The notes under the pieces were generated by a model. It saw nothing but the letters and a program-made list of their open reading frames with translations, did not search any database and was not told the origin of the DNA. Position numbers and translations under genes: made by a program. Below, one piece after another: positions 46,658 through 54,986 of a DNA stretch of 64,000 nucleotides. Source of the stretch: Bacteroidota bacterium (GTDB taxonomy: Bacteria; Bacteroidota; Bacteroidia; 2-12-FULL-35-15); assembly GCA_017303895.1 (NCBI GenBank), contig JAFLBF010000005.1:115148-179147 (forward strand), read 5' to 3'. Position 1 is the first letter of the stretch. Each line of letters opens with the position of its first letter.

Positions 46658-46678
46658 ATTGTAACGAAAGGTTACAAT
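46658..46678. promoter_or_regulatory. Hairpin/operator in the leader: ATTGTAAC-gaaag-GTTACAAT
   Basis: A perfect 8-base inverted repeat with a 5-base loop. It shares the GTTAC half-site with the GGTTA-N7-TAACC dyad at 46545-46561 upstream of the promoter. As RNA it would form a stable hairpin in the leader; as DNA it could bind a dimer. Confidence 0.5.
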
Positions 46679-46770
46679 GTCAAAAAATAATTAGAAAACA
46701 GGGAAACTCAGTTCTATATATTAAAAAGATTATGCTTAAGCCCCACATTATTTAATAAAAATCACAAACA

Positions 46771-46950
46771 ATGCAAATGACAATCATTATCATTATCATT
46801 ATCGTCCTTGTATGGATAACAATTATGACACTAATTTTTTGGATGATGCCCCAAAACAAGGTAAAAACAGCTCAGGACTTTTTCAAAGATGTTATCCCTA
46901 AAGTCCCCATTGCTGGAATTATAGAAGTATTCCGTAACAAAAAAGCATGA
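46771..46950 (+). CDS. 59-residue single-pass membrane peptide
   Basis: ATG at 46771 to TGA at 46950. It begins MQMTIIIIIIIVLVWITIMT, a strongly hydrophobic helix of about 25 residues, followed by a soluble tail ending in VFRNKKA with an FFKDVIPKVP segment. It is too short for many gene finders. The full-consensus promoter, hairpin leader and free position support that it is real. Its shape recalls small hydrophobic toxins or small membrane regulators, but no function is known. Confidence 0.55.
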   Translation: MQMTIIIIIIIVLVWITIMTLIFWMMPQNKVKTAQDFFKDVIPKVPIAGIIEVFRNKKA

Positions 46951-47240
46951 TTTTAGAGTAGACAAATGAAAAGATTTAGACTAAATGCATATTTATTCTA
47001 GATATTCGTCTTATGAATAAATATCTTTATAATTATATTAATTACCATACAGTTAAAGTGTCGAAATGCAAAAAGCAAACGAGGAATTAGTAGGTAATTA
47101 TTTTAACTGCGGCAGTATGTCTATTAGACCGTTCCATTTGTTTCGTCTTGGTTCAAGATTAAAAGGATTTTGAATTTCTAATTGTCTATGTTCCTGAGCC
47201 TTTAAGACTGTGCAAAAAGCTAAATACTCTAGCCACATGA
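46951..47240. other. Non-coding stretch with terminator-like dyad
   Basis: ATATTTATTC (46989-46998) and GAATAAATAT (47015-47024) form a 10-base dyad that could end transcription of the small peptide gene. A 35-codon frame at 47066-47173 is not supported. Confidence 0.35.
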
Positions 47241-47780
47241 CTATGATTCTTTTTTTGTTTTAAGATACTTCTCGTAAAGTATCATTTTTCTGCGCTTCGA
47301 AAGATTGCCTCTTTTGGATTCTTCTTTTACTCCTTCCCATTCTAACTTCAGATAGTCCTGAGTCATGGCAATCAATTCATTTATTTCCTTTTCAAGTTCT
47401 TGTTCATCTTTAAAAGTGAAAGAAGAGATGTAATCTATTTTACCTATTATTTTTTTATCAAAAGGATCAATTGGATTTAGTTGCAATTTTATTAGGTATT
47501 TAAGCTTATCTATTTTTTCACTTAGTTCCTGCTCCTTTTCATCCGTCAAGTCTCTGCTTAAAATATACTGTCTTGCAAGGCCACAGTATTCCGAAATACT
47601 GTTCCTTACAGTATCTATCCATTTAGTGCGAGATGCTGTAACTGAATTTATAAAGATTGATTTTTGGGAGTTTATTATCCCAATATATAATGACAAAGCG
47701 CTAACTATAAATGTCAATATAATGCCCACCAATGCAATTAAATCGGTATTTAGTATTGGTTTGAAATCGGATAGCGACAT
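47241..47780 (-). CDS. Membrane-anchored coiled-coil protein
   Basis: A 179-residue protein with one N-terminal membrane helix (about residues 14-36, LIALVGIILTFIVSALSLYIGI) and a cytosolic helical part with RTKWIDTVRNSISEY and a long charged coiled coil (85-150), ending in a basic stretch. Related small membrane proteins with a 'RxxWIDxxR' segment occur near restriction and defence genes. It lies six bases after the HNH gene and is the last of a three-gene operon. Confidence 0.65.
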   Translation of the reverse strand: MSLSDFKPILNTDLIALVGIILTFIVSALSLYIGIINSQKSIFINSVTASRTKWIDTVRNSISEYCGLARQYILSRDLTDEKEQELSEKIDKLKYLIKLQLNPIDPFDKKIIGKIDYISSFTFKDEQELEKEINELIAMTQDYLKLEWEGVKEESKRGNLSKRRKMILYEKYLKTKKES

Positions 47781-47786
47781 TACTAG

Positions 47787-48731
47787 TTATTTAAGACAAT
47801 CAATATTGACAATATCTTCTAAATGTTTTGGAAGCGGAGGGAATGCTAGATCCCATTCATTTAAATCATTTCTGAACACTTTTACTAATTCCAGAGCGTT
47901 TTCAAGGTCGTTTCTTTCTGGCCGTTTCAAGGTTCGTTCTAGTTCATCATAAGCGTGATTAACCATTTTTATTAACTCTGGTACTTCTGACTGTTTGGCT
48001 GTACGATACATAAATTTTAAAACTGTAAGTCCAACCTGAGCAACAGCAAGATTTCTAAGATGAATGGTTGCATCATATGCCATATTGTGCCCTATGTGAA
48101 CTGCCAGATGTGCTATTTCCATCGTCTTGGCTTTTTCCTTCTTGTAATAAAAAACAGGAAAGAAATTCAAAATATAAAAATAAATCGCAATAGCCATCCT
48201 ATAAGGCATGTTTGCTCTGGTTTGACAAGTTATGTCTTCAAGGAATTCAAAAACTTCAAAAGCTATCCTATTATTAGAATGGTCGGAGAACTTACTGATA
48301 TTACTAAGTATCTCGGCTCTATTATCCCAGTCAGCTTCCCAGAAATCTTCCTTTATTTTAGCAATTTCCAGGATAATAATTGCATTTTTATTAGCCGTAA
48401 GAAGAATCTCTTCATCAAGTTTAAAGATAGGAGTACGAAAAGCATTTAATGCTTTTTGTCTCTTATTTGCAATGACTTTATAATGATGGTCGCGGTAATT
48501 TATTATTGCTTCTTTGGACAGTTTCTTACTTAAGGTTCCTGTAAGTGATGCTTGGTTGTGATGCTCATAACATAATAGAGCAAGATTGTCTAAGTCGTTG
48601 CTAACCCTTCCTGCCAAGTGGTGAATATGGTCACCCTTCTTTTGGCAAACACAGCATTGAGAGTCGGATTTAAACATTAATTTTCCCGCTATCTTAGGTG
48701 GAACCTTCCTAATACTTGTCTTTTTAGCCAT
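47787..48731 (-). CDS. HNH endonuclease-domain protein with helical C-terminus
   Basis: A 314-residue protein. Zinc and HNH residues: Cys26/Cys29, His37-His38, Asn49, Cys54, His57-His58, in a compact HNH domain at residues ~10-75. The remaining ~235 residues are helical, without a known motif. HNH domains cut DNA or RNA in restriction, homing and toxin systems. It starts on the last base of the upstream gene's stop region, so the two are translationally coupled. Confidence 0.8.
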   Translation of the reverse strand: MAKKTSIRKVPPKIAGKLMFKSDSQCCVCQKKGDHIHHLAGRVSNDLDNLALLCYEHHNQASLTGTLSKKLSKEAIINYRDHHYKVIANKRQKALNAFRTPIFKLDEEILLTANKNAIIILEIAKIKEDFWEADWDNRAEILSNISKFSDHSNNRIAFEVFEFLEDITCQTRANMPYRMAIAIYFYILNFFPVFYYKKEKAKTMEIAHLAVHIGHNMAYDATIHLRNLAVAQVGLTVLKFMYRTAKQSEVPELIKMVNHAYDELERTLKRPERNDLENALELVKVFRNDLNEWDLAFPPLPKHLEDIVNIDCLK

Positions 48732-49168
48732 TACTTGTTCTTGACTCTTAATATAGTTGCAATAAATGCCAAAGCAAAAATTGTCCCAAGAGTATTGGCA
48801 ATACCATGAGATCCGATTTTACCTTCTCTTGAATATCTAGTGGCGTCTTGGCAATTATAAGAGAGCAAACCATATTGTTTTCTATTTTCCAATTGTTCAA
48901 AACTTCTCATTAAGACAGCATATGCACCTTGGGACACTTTTCCTGTTGAATAAGACATATAACCATTGTTATACTCCCATCTATCTGAAATAGTAGGGCC
49001 TCCGTTATCAGGATGATTATGAAAGATTCTTTCTCGTTTCGAATATTTATCCACTCCAAGGATTATTCCAGTGTGAGTGTATACAGGAGCTTTGTACCTG
49101 CCAATTTCAACACCTGAATCATCAGTTAATTCGATGTTGTAGTAATTTAAGTAGTCTCTTAATTCCAT
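48731..49168 (-). CDS. Permuted NlpC/P60 (LRAT-like) enzyme with C-terminal membrane helix
   Basis: A 145-residue protein. His32 in YTHTGIILGVD, an FHNHP (50-53) and Cys106 in YNCQDATRYSREGK match the order His then Asn-Cys seen in LRAT-like, circularly permuted NlpC/P60 enzymes, whose known members act on lipids or acyl groups. Residues ~122-140 (NTLGTIFALAFIATILRV) are a membrane helix. It leads an operon with an HNH protein and a membrane coiled-coil protein. A family match beyond the motif order has not been tested. Confidence 0.6.
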   Translation of the reverse strand: MELRDYLNYYNIELTDDSGVEIGRYKAPVYTHTGIILGVDKYSKRERIFHNHPDNGGPTISDRWEYNNGYMSYSTGKVSQGAYAVLMRSFEQLENRKQYGLLSYNCQDATRYSREGKIGSHGIANTLGTIFALAFIATILRVKNK

Positions 49169-49185
49169 ATGGAGCAGATTTCATA

Positions 49186-49218
49186 CAAAGATATACGAAA
49201 AATTTCTGATTATCCCAA
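49186..49218 (-). promoter_or_regulatory. Promoter of the LRAT-like/HNH/membrane operon
   Basis: On the minus strand: TATCTTTG at 49193-49186 and TTG at 49218-49216, spacing 22. The ATG at 49168 follows about 18 bases later. Confidence 0.6.
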
Positions 49219-49681
49219 TACATCTATTAAAACCAGTCGAATTATTTGTTTTTTTCAAAAAAGACTTCCAAATCATATAATTTTTTTCTGAATAGATATT
49301 ACTAAAGTCTTAAGGAATAAATATTTTTAAAATTTTCACGGCAAAGCCTTAAAATTTTTTCGTTAAAAAAGATTGCTTATTATTGCAAAAGCCAAGTTTC
49401 TATTGAAATCTATTATGCCCCTATGGATTTTCATTTGTAGGTATTAAGCTAATTTTCTAGATTTAAGGGAGGCGAAAAAGTATTCTCTGATTTCATTTGA
49501 GTGAACTGAAATTTAATATAAATTAGGGGCAACCGATTAAAATTTTCTTCTGGAAGATATCATACTCTATAAGATATAAGAAAAGAAATTAGGAGCCAAT
49601 AATCTTTTTAGTCTCGCATATTTTTATATCTTAGATGATTGGTAAAATTGATCATTTTGTAATTAACGACTAAAATATAAA
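49219..49681. other. AT-rich non-coding spacer
   Basis: No coding frame. A bulged hairpin around CGGCAAAGCC (about 49325-49365, AAAATTTT arms) is visible. I do not see a clear TAnnTTTG promoter for the SIR2 gene that follows. Confidence 0.35.
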
Positions 49682-50935
49682 ATGGAATATATATTAATTA
49701 ATGGCAATAGTAGTGTCGCAATTGAAAAGCAAGGTGACGCGGTTACAAAAGTATTTATTGACGGGAAAGAGCACAATTTTGATGCTGAAGATGATCAGGA
49801 TAAAGGAGCTTACGCATTAAAAACTAAGAGAAATAAATATTCTCAGTTTTTAAATAACCAATTTGAAAACCTTGTTGTTCTCACTGGCGCAGGTTCATCG
49901 TGTGGCATTGGTAAAGACATTCAATATAAAGATGCGACAGTGGAAAAAAAAGGTAAGCTATTAACTCAGTTGTGGGATGATACAGTTACCCTACTAACTG
50001 AAGATAAATTGAACAGATTCTGTGAACTAGTTAAATATAAAGATAAGGATGGCAGAAGTTATATTAAAAACCTAGAGAAACTTTTGTCCTGTGCCAATGC
50101 AGCTAAAGAATATGTAACCGATTCAAATGGGTCTAATGATGGTAAAATCAAGATTGATGAGATTCTTATTTCAATTGAAAACCTAATTAAAGAAAAATGT
50201 GAATTAACTCTTCCGGACAGCTCACCTCATGAAATTTTCTTGGAAAGGATAACTAAAAGAAAGGTAACTCTTCCAAGGGCCAAGATATTTACTTTAAACT
50301 ATGATACTTTATTTGAGCAAGCAGGCAAAAAAAAGAATTTTACGATAATAGATGGGTTCTCATTTTCTTTTCCGAGAGTTTTCAGCGGAAGGAATTTCGA
50401 CTATGATATTGTACTAAGAGACAAAAGCCGAGTAAAAGAAGAAGATAATTTTATAAGTCGAGTTTTTCATTTATACAAACTGCATGGGTCAGTTGATTGG
50501 GAGAAAATGGACGGAGTGATTAAACAATCTGAAAAAGTTACAAAGGCTTTAATGATTTATCCTAAGGATAGCAAATATGAGAATTCTTATGAGCAACCAT
50601 TTTTTGAAATGATGTCAAGATTTCAACAGGTGTTACGAAGGGAAAATATTTTACTAATTTGTATTGGGTTTAGCTTTAATGACAAACACATAGTTACTAC
50701 TATTAAAGAGGCTTTAGAGCAAAACCCAAGCTTTCAATTGATGGTTGTTAATAAAGGAATAGATACTTCCGCTAATTTTAAATGGCTTGTTGACTTAGCA
50801 AAAATTCACAATAATATAGTTTTATTGGACGAATTGTTTGCTGATTTTGCAGTATACTATCCTGATTTAAAGTCATATAATCAAAATGAGCACAATAAAA
50901 TAATAATAAGCCCAACCGAAGTACTAAATGGATAA
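49682..50935 (+). CDS. SIR2-domain NADase effector of a SIR2-HerA defence system
   Basis: A 417-residue protein. SIR2 motifs: GAGSS at 69-73, TLNYD at 204-208, HGS at 268-270, in the order of defence SIR2 proteins. In SIR2-HerA systems the SIR2 protein, bound to the HerA hexamer, degrades NAD+ or acts as a nuclease after phage infection, killing or arresting the cell. Its last eight bases overlap the ATPase gene. The N-terminal ~55 residues are a small extra segment (INGNSSVAIEKQGDAVTKV) of unknown role. Confidence 0.85.
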   Translation: MEYILINGNSSVAIEKQGDAVTKVFIDGKEHNFDAEDDQDKGAYALKTKRNKYSQFLNNQFENLVVLTGAGSSCGIGKDIQYKDATVEKKGKLLTQLWDDTVTLLTEDKLNRFCELVKYKDKDGRSYIKNLEKLLSCANAAKEYVTDSNGSNDGKIKIDEILISIENLIKEKCELTLPDSSPHEIFLERITKRKVTLPRAKIFTLNYDTLFEQAGKKKNFTIIDGFSFSFPRVFSGRNFDYDIVLRDKSRVKEEDNFISRVFHLYKLHGSVDWEKMDGVIKQSEKVTKALMIYPKDSKYENSYEQPFFEMMSRFQQVLRRENILLICIGFSFNDKHIVTTIKEALEQNPSFQLMVVNKGIDTSANFKWLVDLAKIHNNIVLLDELFADFAVYYPDLKSYNQNEHNKIIISPTEVLNG

Positions 50936-52679
50936 AAACCCTTTCAACCTTGACTATTTCATTGGATATATAAATCAGGTACTGCCACAGTATGTTAAGA
51001 TTCATTTTCCTTCTTCAATACTTCTAAAAACATTCACTTTTAAAGGAGAAAGATTAAATGGGGGGCTAGTTGGAACATTTGTAGTTATTGAAGGAGAAAA
51101 ATTTGGTTTTATTGGAAAAATATTAGAATTGTCCCTTCCTGAAAAAGAAAGATTGGAACTTAGCGAGAAATCTTTTCAAAATAAAGAATTCCACCCAACT
51201 GGAAAAATTGAGATCTTATTGTCATTTGATTTGTTTGAACCATCGAAAATAGATAAAGGATTAAATTCATTACCAACTATTGGAGCCAAGGTTTTCGTTT
51301 GTACTTCAGATTTTATTAAAGACTATTTCAAAAGTTTTGGAGTAAAAAAGGAACAAATTGGTTTAGCCCCATTAATTGATCTAGGATGCCTTACATATGA
51401 TAAATCTGCATTAGTTGAAATATCCCAACAGGCAATGTTTGGACGACATTGTGCTGTTGTAGGCACCACTGGTGGTGGGAAAAGCTATACAACAAGTCGA
51501 TTAATAGAAGGTATTGTTTCAAATAAAGGAAAAGCAATCTTGATTGATGCAACTGGTGAATATTCAAGTCATGATCCTAAAGATTATGCTAATACCTTAA
51601 TACTTTCCGTTAATTCTTATTTTCCATATTCAAAACTTACTTTAGGAGATTTGTTTGTTTTATTCAGACCGTCTGGTCAGGTACAGCAACCAATTCTAAT
51701 TGAAGCTATAAAGTCGTTAAAAATTGCTCATTGTTTATTAAGGGATAAAAAAGATTACATTACTACCGAGGCTGGAAATACAGTTACTTATAAAATAAAC
51801 ACAAAACTCGGAGAAAAAGATTTGATAATTGAAAACGGATGTATAAAAAAGCAGGGGAATGCAATTGCGCCATTTAAGATGGCCTATTTTAAGTATGTTG
51901 ATGAAGTTGAAGATATTACTAAAAGTGAATTTGATATTAATAATTTATCAAGGCAAATTATTAATGAATGTTATTACGATAATGGCGATGTGTGGGCAAC
52001 TAAACAAGATGAACGAAATTTCAGTAATAGCACAAGCTTGCTAATGAGGATCAATAATATTCTAAACGATGACTCATTTAAAAAGATGTTTGGATTTAAA
52101 ATTGTTGGAAGCGAAGTTGATATTGTTAGTGAATTGAATACTTTTTTAGCTAATGATAAAAAGTTCTTACTAAGAATAGGCTTTGAAAAGGTTCCTTTTA
52201 ATTTCCAGGCAAGAGAAATATTGGCAAATTCCATTGGTAAATACCTATTAAACCAATCGAGAAATGGTAATTTTAAAGCCAAACCGGTAGTTTTGTTTGT
52301 TGATGAAGCTCATCAGTTCTTAAATAAAAATGTTAAAGATGAGTATTTTGAGATGACTGAATTAAATTCGTTTGATTCAATTGCAAAAGAATGTAGGAAA
52401 TATGGATTATTTTTATGTATAGCAACTCAGATGCCACGAGATATACCTACAGGTACCTTGAGTCAGATAGGCACATTCATTGTTCATCGTCTCATAAATC
52501 ATTTTGATAAGGAGGCAATTGCCAATGCGAGCTCATCTGCTAATAAAAATTCCTTGGATTTCTTACCTATTCTTGGTTCTGGTGAAGCAATTCTAATGGG
52601 TGTTGATTTCCCAATGCCAGTGATACTTAAAATCAATAAGCCAAATATACTACCCGATTCAGCTACTCCACAATTTTAA
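50928..52679 (+). CDS. HerA-like ATPase of a SIR2-HerA defence system
   Basis: A 583-residue protein of the DUF87/HerA-FtsK superfamily. An N-terminal HAS-barrel-like region (1-140) is followed by Walker A GTTGGGKS at 179-186, KAILIDATGEYSS just after, a Walker B in VVLFVDEAHQFL, and a sensor-like CIATQMPRD, then QIGTFIVHRL. HerA proteins form hexamers that translocate or bind DNA. The gene overlap and synteny with SIR2 give the system call. Confidence 0.88.
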   Translation: MDKNPFNLDYFIGYINQVLPQYVKIHFPSSILLKTFTFKGERLNGGLVGTFVVIEGEKFGFIGKILELSLPEKERLELSEKSFQNKEFHPTGKIEILLSFDLFEPSKIDKGLNSLPTIGAKVFVCTSDFIKDYFKSFGVKKEQIGLAPLIDLGCLTYDKSALVEISQQAMFGRHCAVVGTTGGGKSYTTSRLIEGIVSNKGKAILIDATGEYSSHDPKDYANTLILSVNSYFPYSKLTLGDLFVLFRPSGQVQQPILIEAIKSLKIAHCLLRDKKDYITTEAGNTVTYKINTKLGEKDLIIENGCIKKQGNAIAPFKMAYFKYVDEVEDITKSEFDINNLSRQIINECYYDNGDVWATKQDERNFSNSTSLLMRINNILNDDSFKKMFGFKIVGSEVDIVSELNTFLANDKKFLLRIGFEKVPFNFQAREILANSIGKYLLNQSRNGNFKAKPVVLFVDEAHQFLNKNVKDEYFEMTELNSFDSIAKECRKYGLFLCIATQMPRDIPTGTLSQIGTFIVHRLINHFDKEAIANASSSANKNSLDFLPILGSGEAILMGVDFPMPVILKINKPNILPDSATPQF

Positions 52680-52702
52680 AATATTCTTGTATAAATAATT
52701 AA

Positions 52703-52810
52703 ATGAAAAACTATTTTAATAAGGATGTTTTTTTAATACTTAAAGAGGAAATAGATAACTTAATAGCAAATTTTAATTTAAATGATAATTCAAGAATTAA
52801 ACATAAATAA
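52703..52810 (+). CDS. Possible 35-residue peptide after HerA
   Basis: A short frame, MKNYFNKDVFLILKEEIDNL then a polar end, beginning 23 bases after the HerA stop. It has an amphipathic helix pattern but no recognised family. It could be chance in AT-rich DNA. Confidence 0.25.
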   Translation: MKNYFNKDVFLILKEEIDNLIANFNLNDNSRIKHK

Positions 52811-52899
52811 CCCATTATTAATTTTACAATTTTCTTTGCATAGAAATATAAAGAGCATAAGTTAATTTAGAATTAGTAATTACTTTAAAACACTATGCA

Positions 52900-53847
52900 A
52901 TGAGCCATAAATTAAAAATTATCTTTTTCTCCTTATATTGTTTAATTGTAGGATGCAATCATGAGAATAATGACAAATATTCTTATCGCCACTCATTTCA
53001 ACCAATTTTCACACTTTCGTCAGATCAAATGAAGGGTCGGAAATATGATTCGTTTGAAGCAGAAATTTCTTCATTTTACCTGTCCTCCCAATTTGAAAAA
53101 ATTGGGTTAAAAAAATGCCCATCTTACAAAAATTATTTCCAAAATTTTTTGACAGACGATTCTATTAGAGTAAGAAATGTTATTGGATATTTTGAAGGGA
53201 CTAATTCGATATTAAAAGACGAATATATAGTTATAAGTGCTCATTACGACCATTTAGGAGTAGATGAAAACTTAAAAGGTGATTCTATATACAATGGCGC
53301 AAGAGATAATGCCGTTGGTGTCTGTGCCTTATTAGAAATTGCAAAGTATTTCTCCAATAATCCACCAAACCATTCAATCGTCTTTGCATTATTCACAGGT
53401 GAAGAATTTGGTTATATTGGAAGTGACTATTTTGTCCACCATCCACCTTTTTTTTTGAATAAATTTGTTTTTAATTTTAATATTGACAATATCGGTTATG
53501 ACGATAGAAACAGTATTTCAATAATTGGCAGCGGGAAAACCATAGCAGATAAGCATTTTAAGTCCTCATGCGACTCTCTTAAGCTTGCATTAATAAACAA
53601 TCCTTGTCCAGAAATGAGATTATTTGAAAAATCAGACAATTTCAATTTCTATCAAAAAGGTGTACCTTCTATTACATTTTGCATGGGTTTTTCTTCATTT
53701 AATGATTCTATTAAAAAATATTATCATAAAGTGAATGATGAGTATAATACTTTAGACTACTTTTACATTGATAAGTATATCGAAACGGCAATATTATCTG
53801 TCGAAAACATTGATAGTGAATATGTCAACACTTATTGGAAAAATTAA
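52900..53847 (+). CDS. M28-family zinc peptidase lipoprotein
   Basis: A 315-residue lipoprotein (lipobox ending Cys19, LIVGC). M28 metal residues: HYDHLG near 114-119, ARDNAVGV (Asp), FTGEEFGYIGS (Glu-Glu), NIDNIG and a late His in YYHKVNDEY. Family members are aminopeptidases or carboxypeptidases. It converges on the LanC gene with a four-base overlap, so it may be a leader or follow-up peptidase for the lanthipeptide, or an unrelated neighbour. Export as a lipoprotein would put it outside the cytoplasm. Confidence 0.85.
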   Translation: MSHKLKIIFFSLYCLIVGCNHENNDKYSYRHSFQPIFTLSSDQMKGRKYDSFEAEISSFYLSSQFEKIGLKKCPSYKNYFQNFLTDDSIRVRNVIGYFEGTNSILKDEYIVISAHYDHLGVDENLKGDSIYNGARDNAVGVCALLEIAKYFSNNPPNHSIVFALFTGEEFGYIGSDYFVHHPPFFLNKFVFNFNIDNIGYDDRNSISIIGSGKTIADKHFKSSCDSLKLALINNPCPEMRLFEKSDNFNFYQKGVPSITFCMGFSSFNDSIKKYYHKVNDEYNTLDYFYIDKYIETAILSVENIDSEYVNTYWKN

Positions 53848-54986
53848 GATAATAACAAGCAACGATCCCATTTTGAATCTTTTTTATTTAGAATTGTGTC
53901 ACCAACAAGAGCTATCCCTATAAGTCCTTCTAATAAGCCTATTTCTAAGCTCCAATCATTATGACCGGCATAGCTTTTAAAACCATCAACTCCTTTTCCT
54001 CTTTTTTCAAAATCTTTAGTCTTTTCAATCCAAAATAGTGAAGTTTCATAAAAAAGCGAGTCTCCCGTCTCTATATAAAAACGATAAAATAAAAGTGCTA
54101 CACCTGATGTTCCGTGACAAACTCCTGCATCAATTATGTTATTTTTTTCCATGCTTTTTCTTTCAGAGGAAAATTTAAATATCTGATATGCTTCCTCTTT
54201 TAATGAATCGACACCAAGATTTTTTCCTGCTATCCAAAATGACATAGCTATTCCCAGATCTCCATAGCACCATGCTAAACGACTTGGCTGTTGGGACAAG
54301 CTGTTTATTGGATATAATGATAATTGATTTTTCAGTTTGAAATTTTTCATAAATTGAAAAGCCTCAATTATCATACTATACGATTTCTCTTTTTCAATAC
54401 CCTGTTTGTAGCAATTCGATAAAAAAATTATTATGCTCGGCATTCCATGTGCCAATCCAAAATTAACACTTGAATCATTTCTTCTTTTGTTTTCCCAATA
54501 CCTTTGACCTTTAGCGTATATGCTGTTCTTATGCAAATAAGATACAATATTTGAAAGTTTAGAATTCGTAGTAGTGCTAGAGTTTCGTTCAAGAAAATAC
54601 CACCCAATTCCAATGGCACCATGTAAAAAATCATAGTTCCCTTTATTGAGCTCTTCTAGGGATATATTATACAATACAGTGTCAAAATCCGAAAGCGTAT
54701 GATTTAAATTGCAATCTAAAAGCTCTTTTTGGGATAAGTACTCTAATATCCAACCAAGGCCAGAGTATCCATCACAAAACGTATAAGTAGATTGCGAATT
54801 CTGTTCGTTAAATTGCTTTATAGTGCTGTAAAATAATTCTTCTATTTTACCTTGATTAGATATTGAATCAAGGCCCTGTTCTGCAAGATTTATTAATTGA
54901 CCAGACGAGCCCGTAAAAATAGAAAATCCATTAAATGATTGTTTGTCAAGATAGTCATTGATTTTTTTTATATAATCATTTGCCAT
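53844..54986 (-). CDS. lanC: Lanthionine synthetase C-like cyclase (LanC)
   Basis: A 380-residue alpha/alpha toroid protein. Zinc ligands Cys240 (AWCYGDLG), Cys290 and His291 (VCHGTSG) match NisC. GLAHG at 177-181 holds the candidate catalytic His, and LHGAIG repeats the helix-turn motif of the family. It joins Cys thiols to dehydrated Ser/Thr to form (methyl)lanthionine rings. Its start overlaps the S41 peptidase gene by 11 bases, so the two are coupled. Confidence 0.9.
   Translation of the reverse strand: MANDYIKKINDYLDKQSFNGFSIFTGSSGQLINLAEQGLDSISNQGKIEELFYSTIKQFNEQNSQSTYTFCDGYSGLGWILEYLSQKELLDCNLNHTLSDFDTVLYNISLEELNKGNYDFLHGAIGIGWYFLERNSSTTTNSKLSNIVSYLHKNSIYAKGQRYWENKRRNDSSVNFGLAHGMPSIIIFLSNCYKQGIEKEKSYSMIIEAFQFMKNFKLKNQLSLYPINSLSQQPSRLAWCYGDLGIAMSFWIAGKNLGVDSLKEEAYQIFKFSSERKSMEKNNIIDAGVCHGTSGVALLFYRFYIETGDSLFYETSLFWIEKTKDFEKRGKGVDGFKSYAGHNDWSLEIGLLEGLIGIALVGDTILNKKDSKWDRCLLLS

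Noticed and set aside
47066..47173. 35-residue frame after the small membrane peptide
   Set aside because: No promoter, no homology I recognise and a start in AT-rich DNA; chance is enough.
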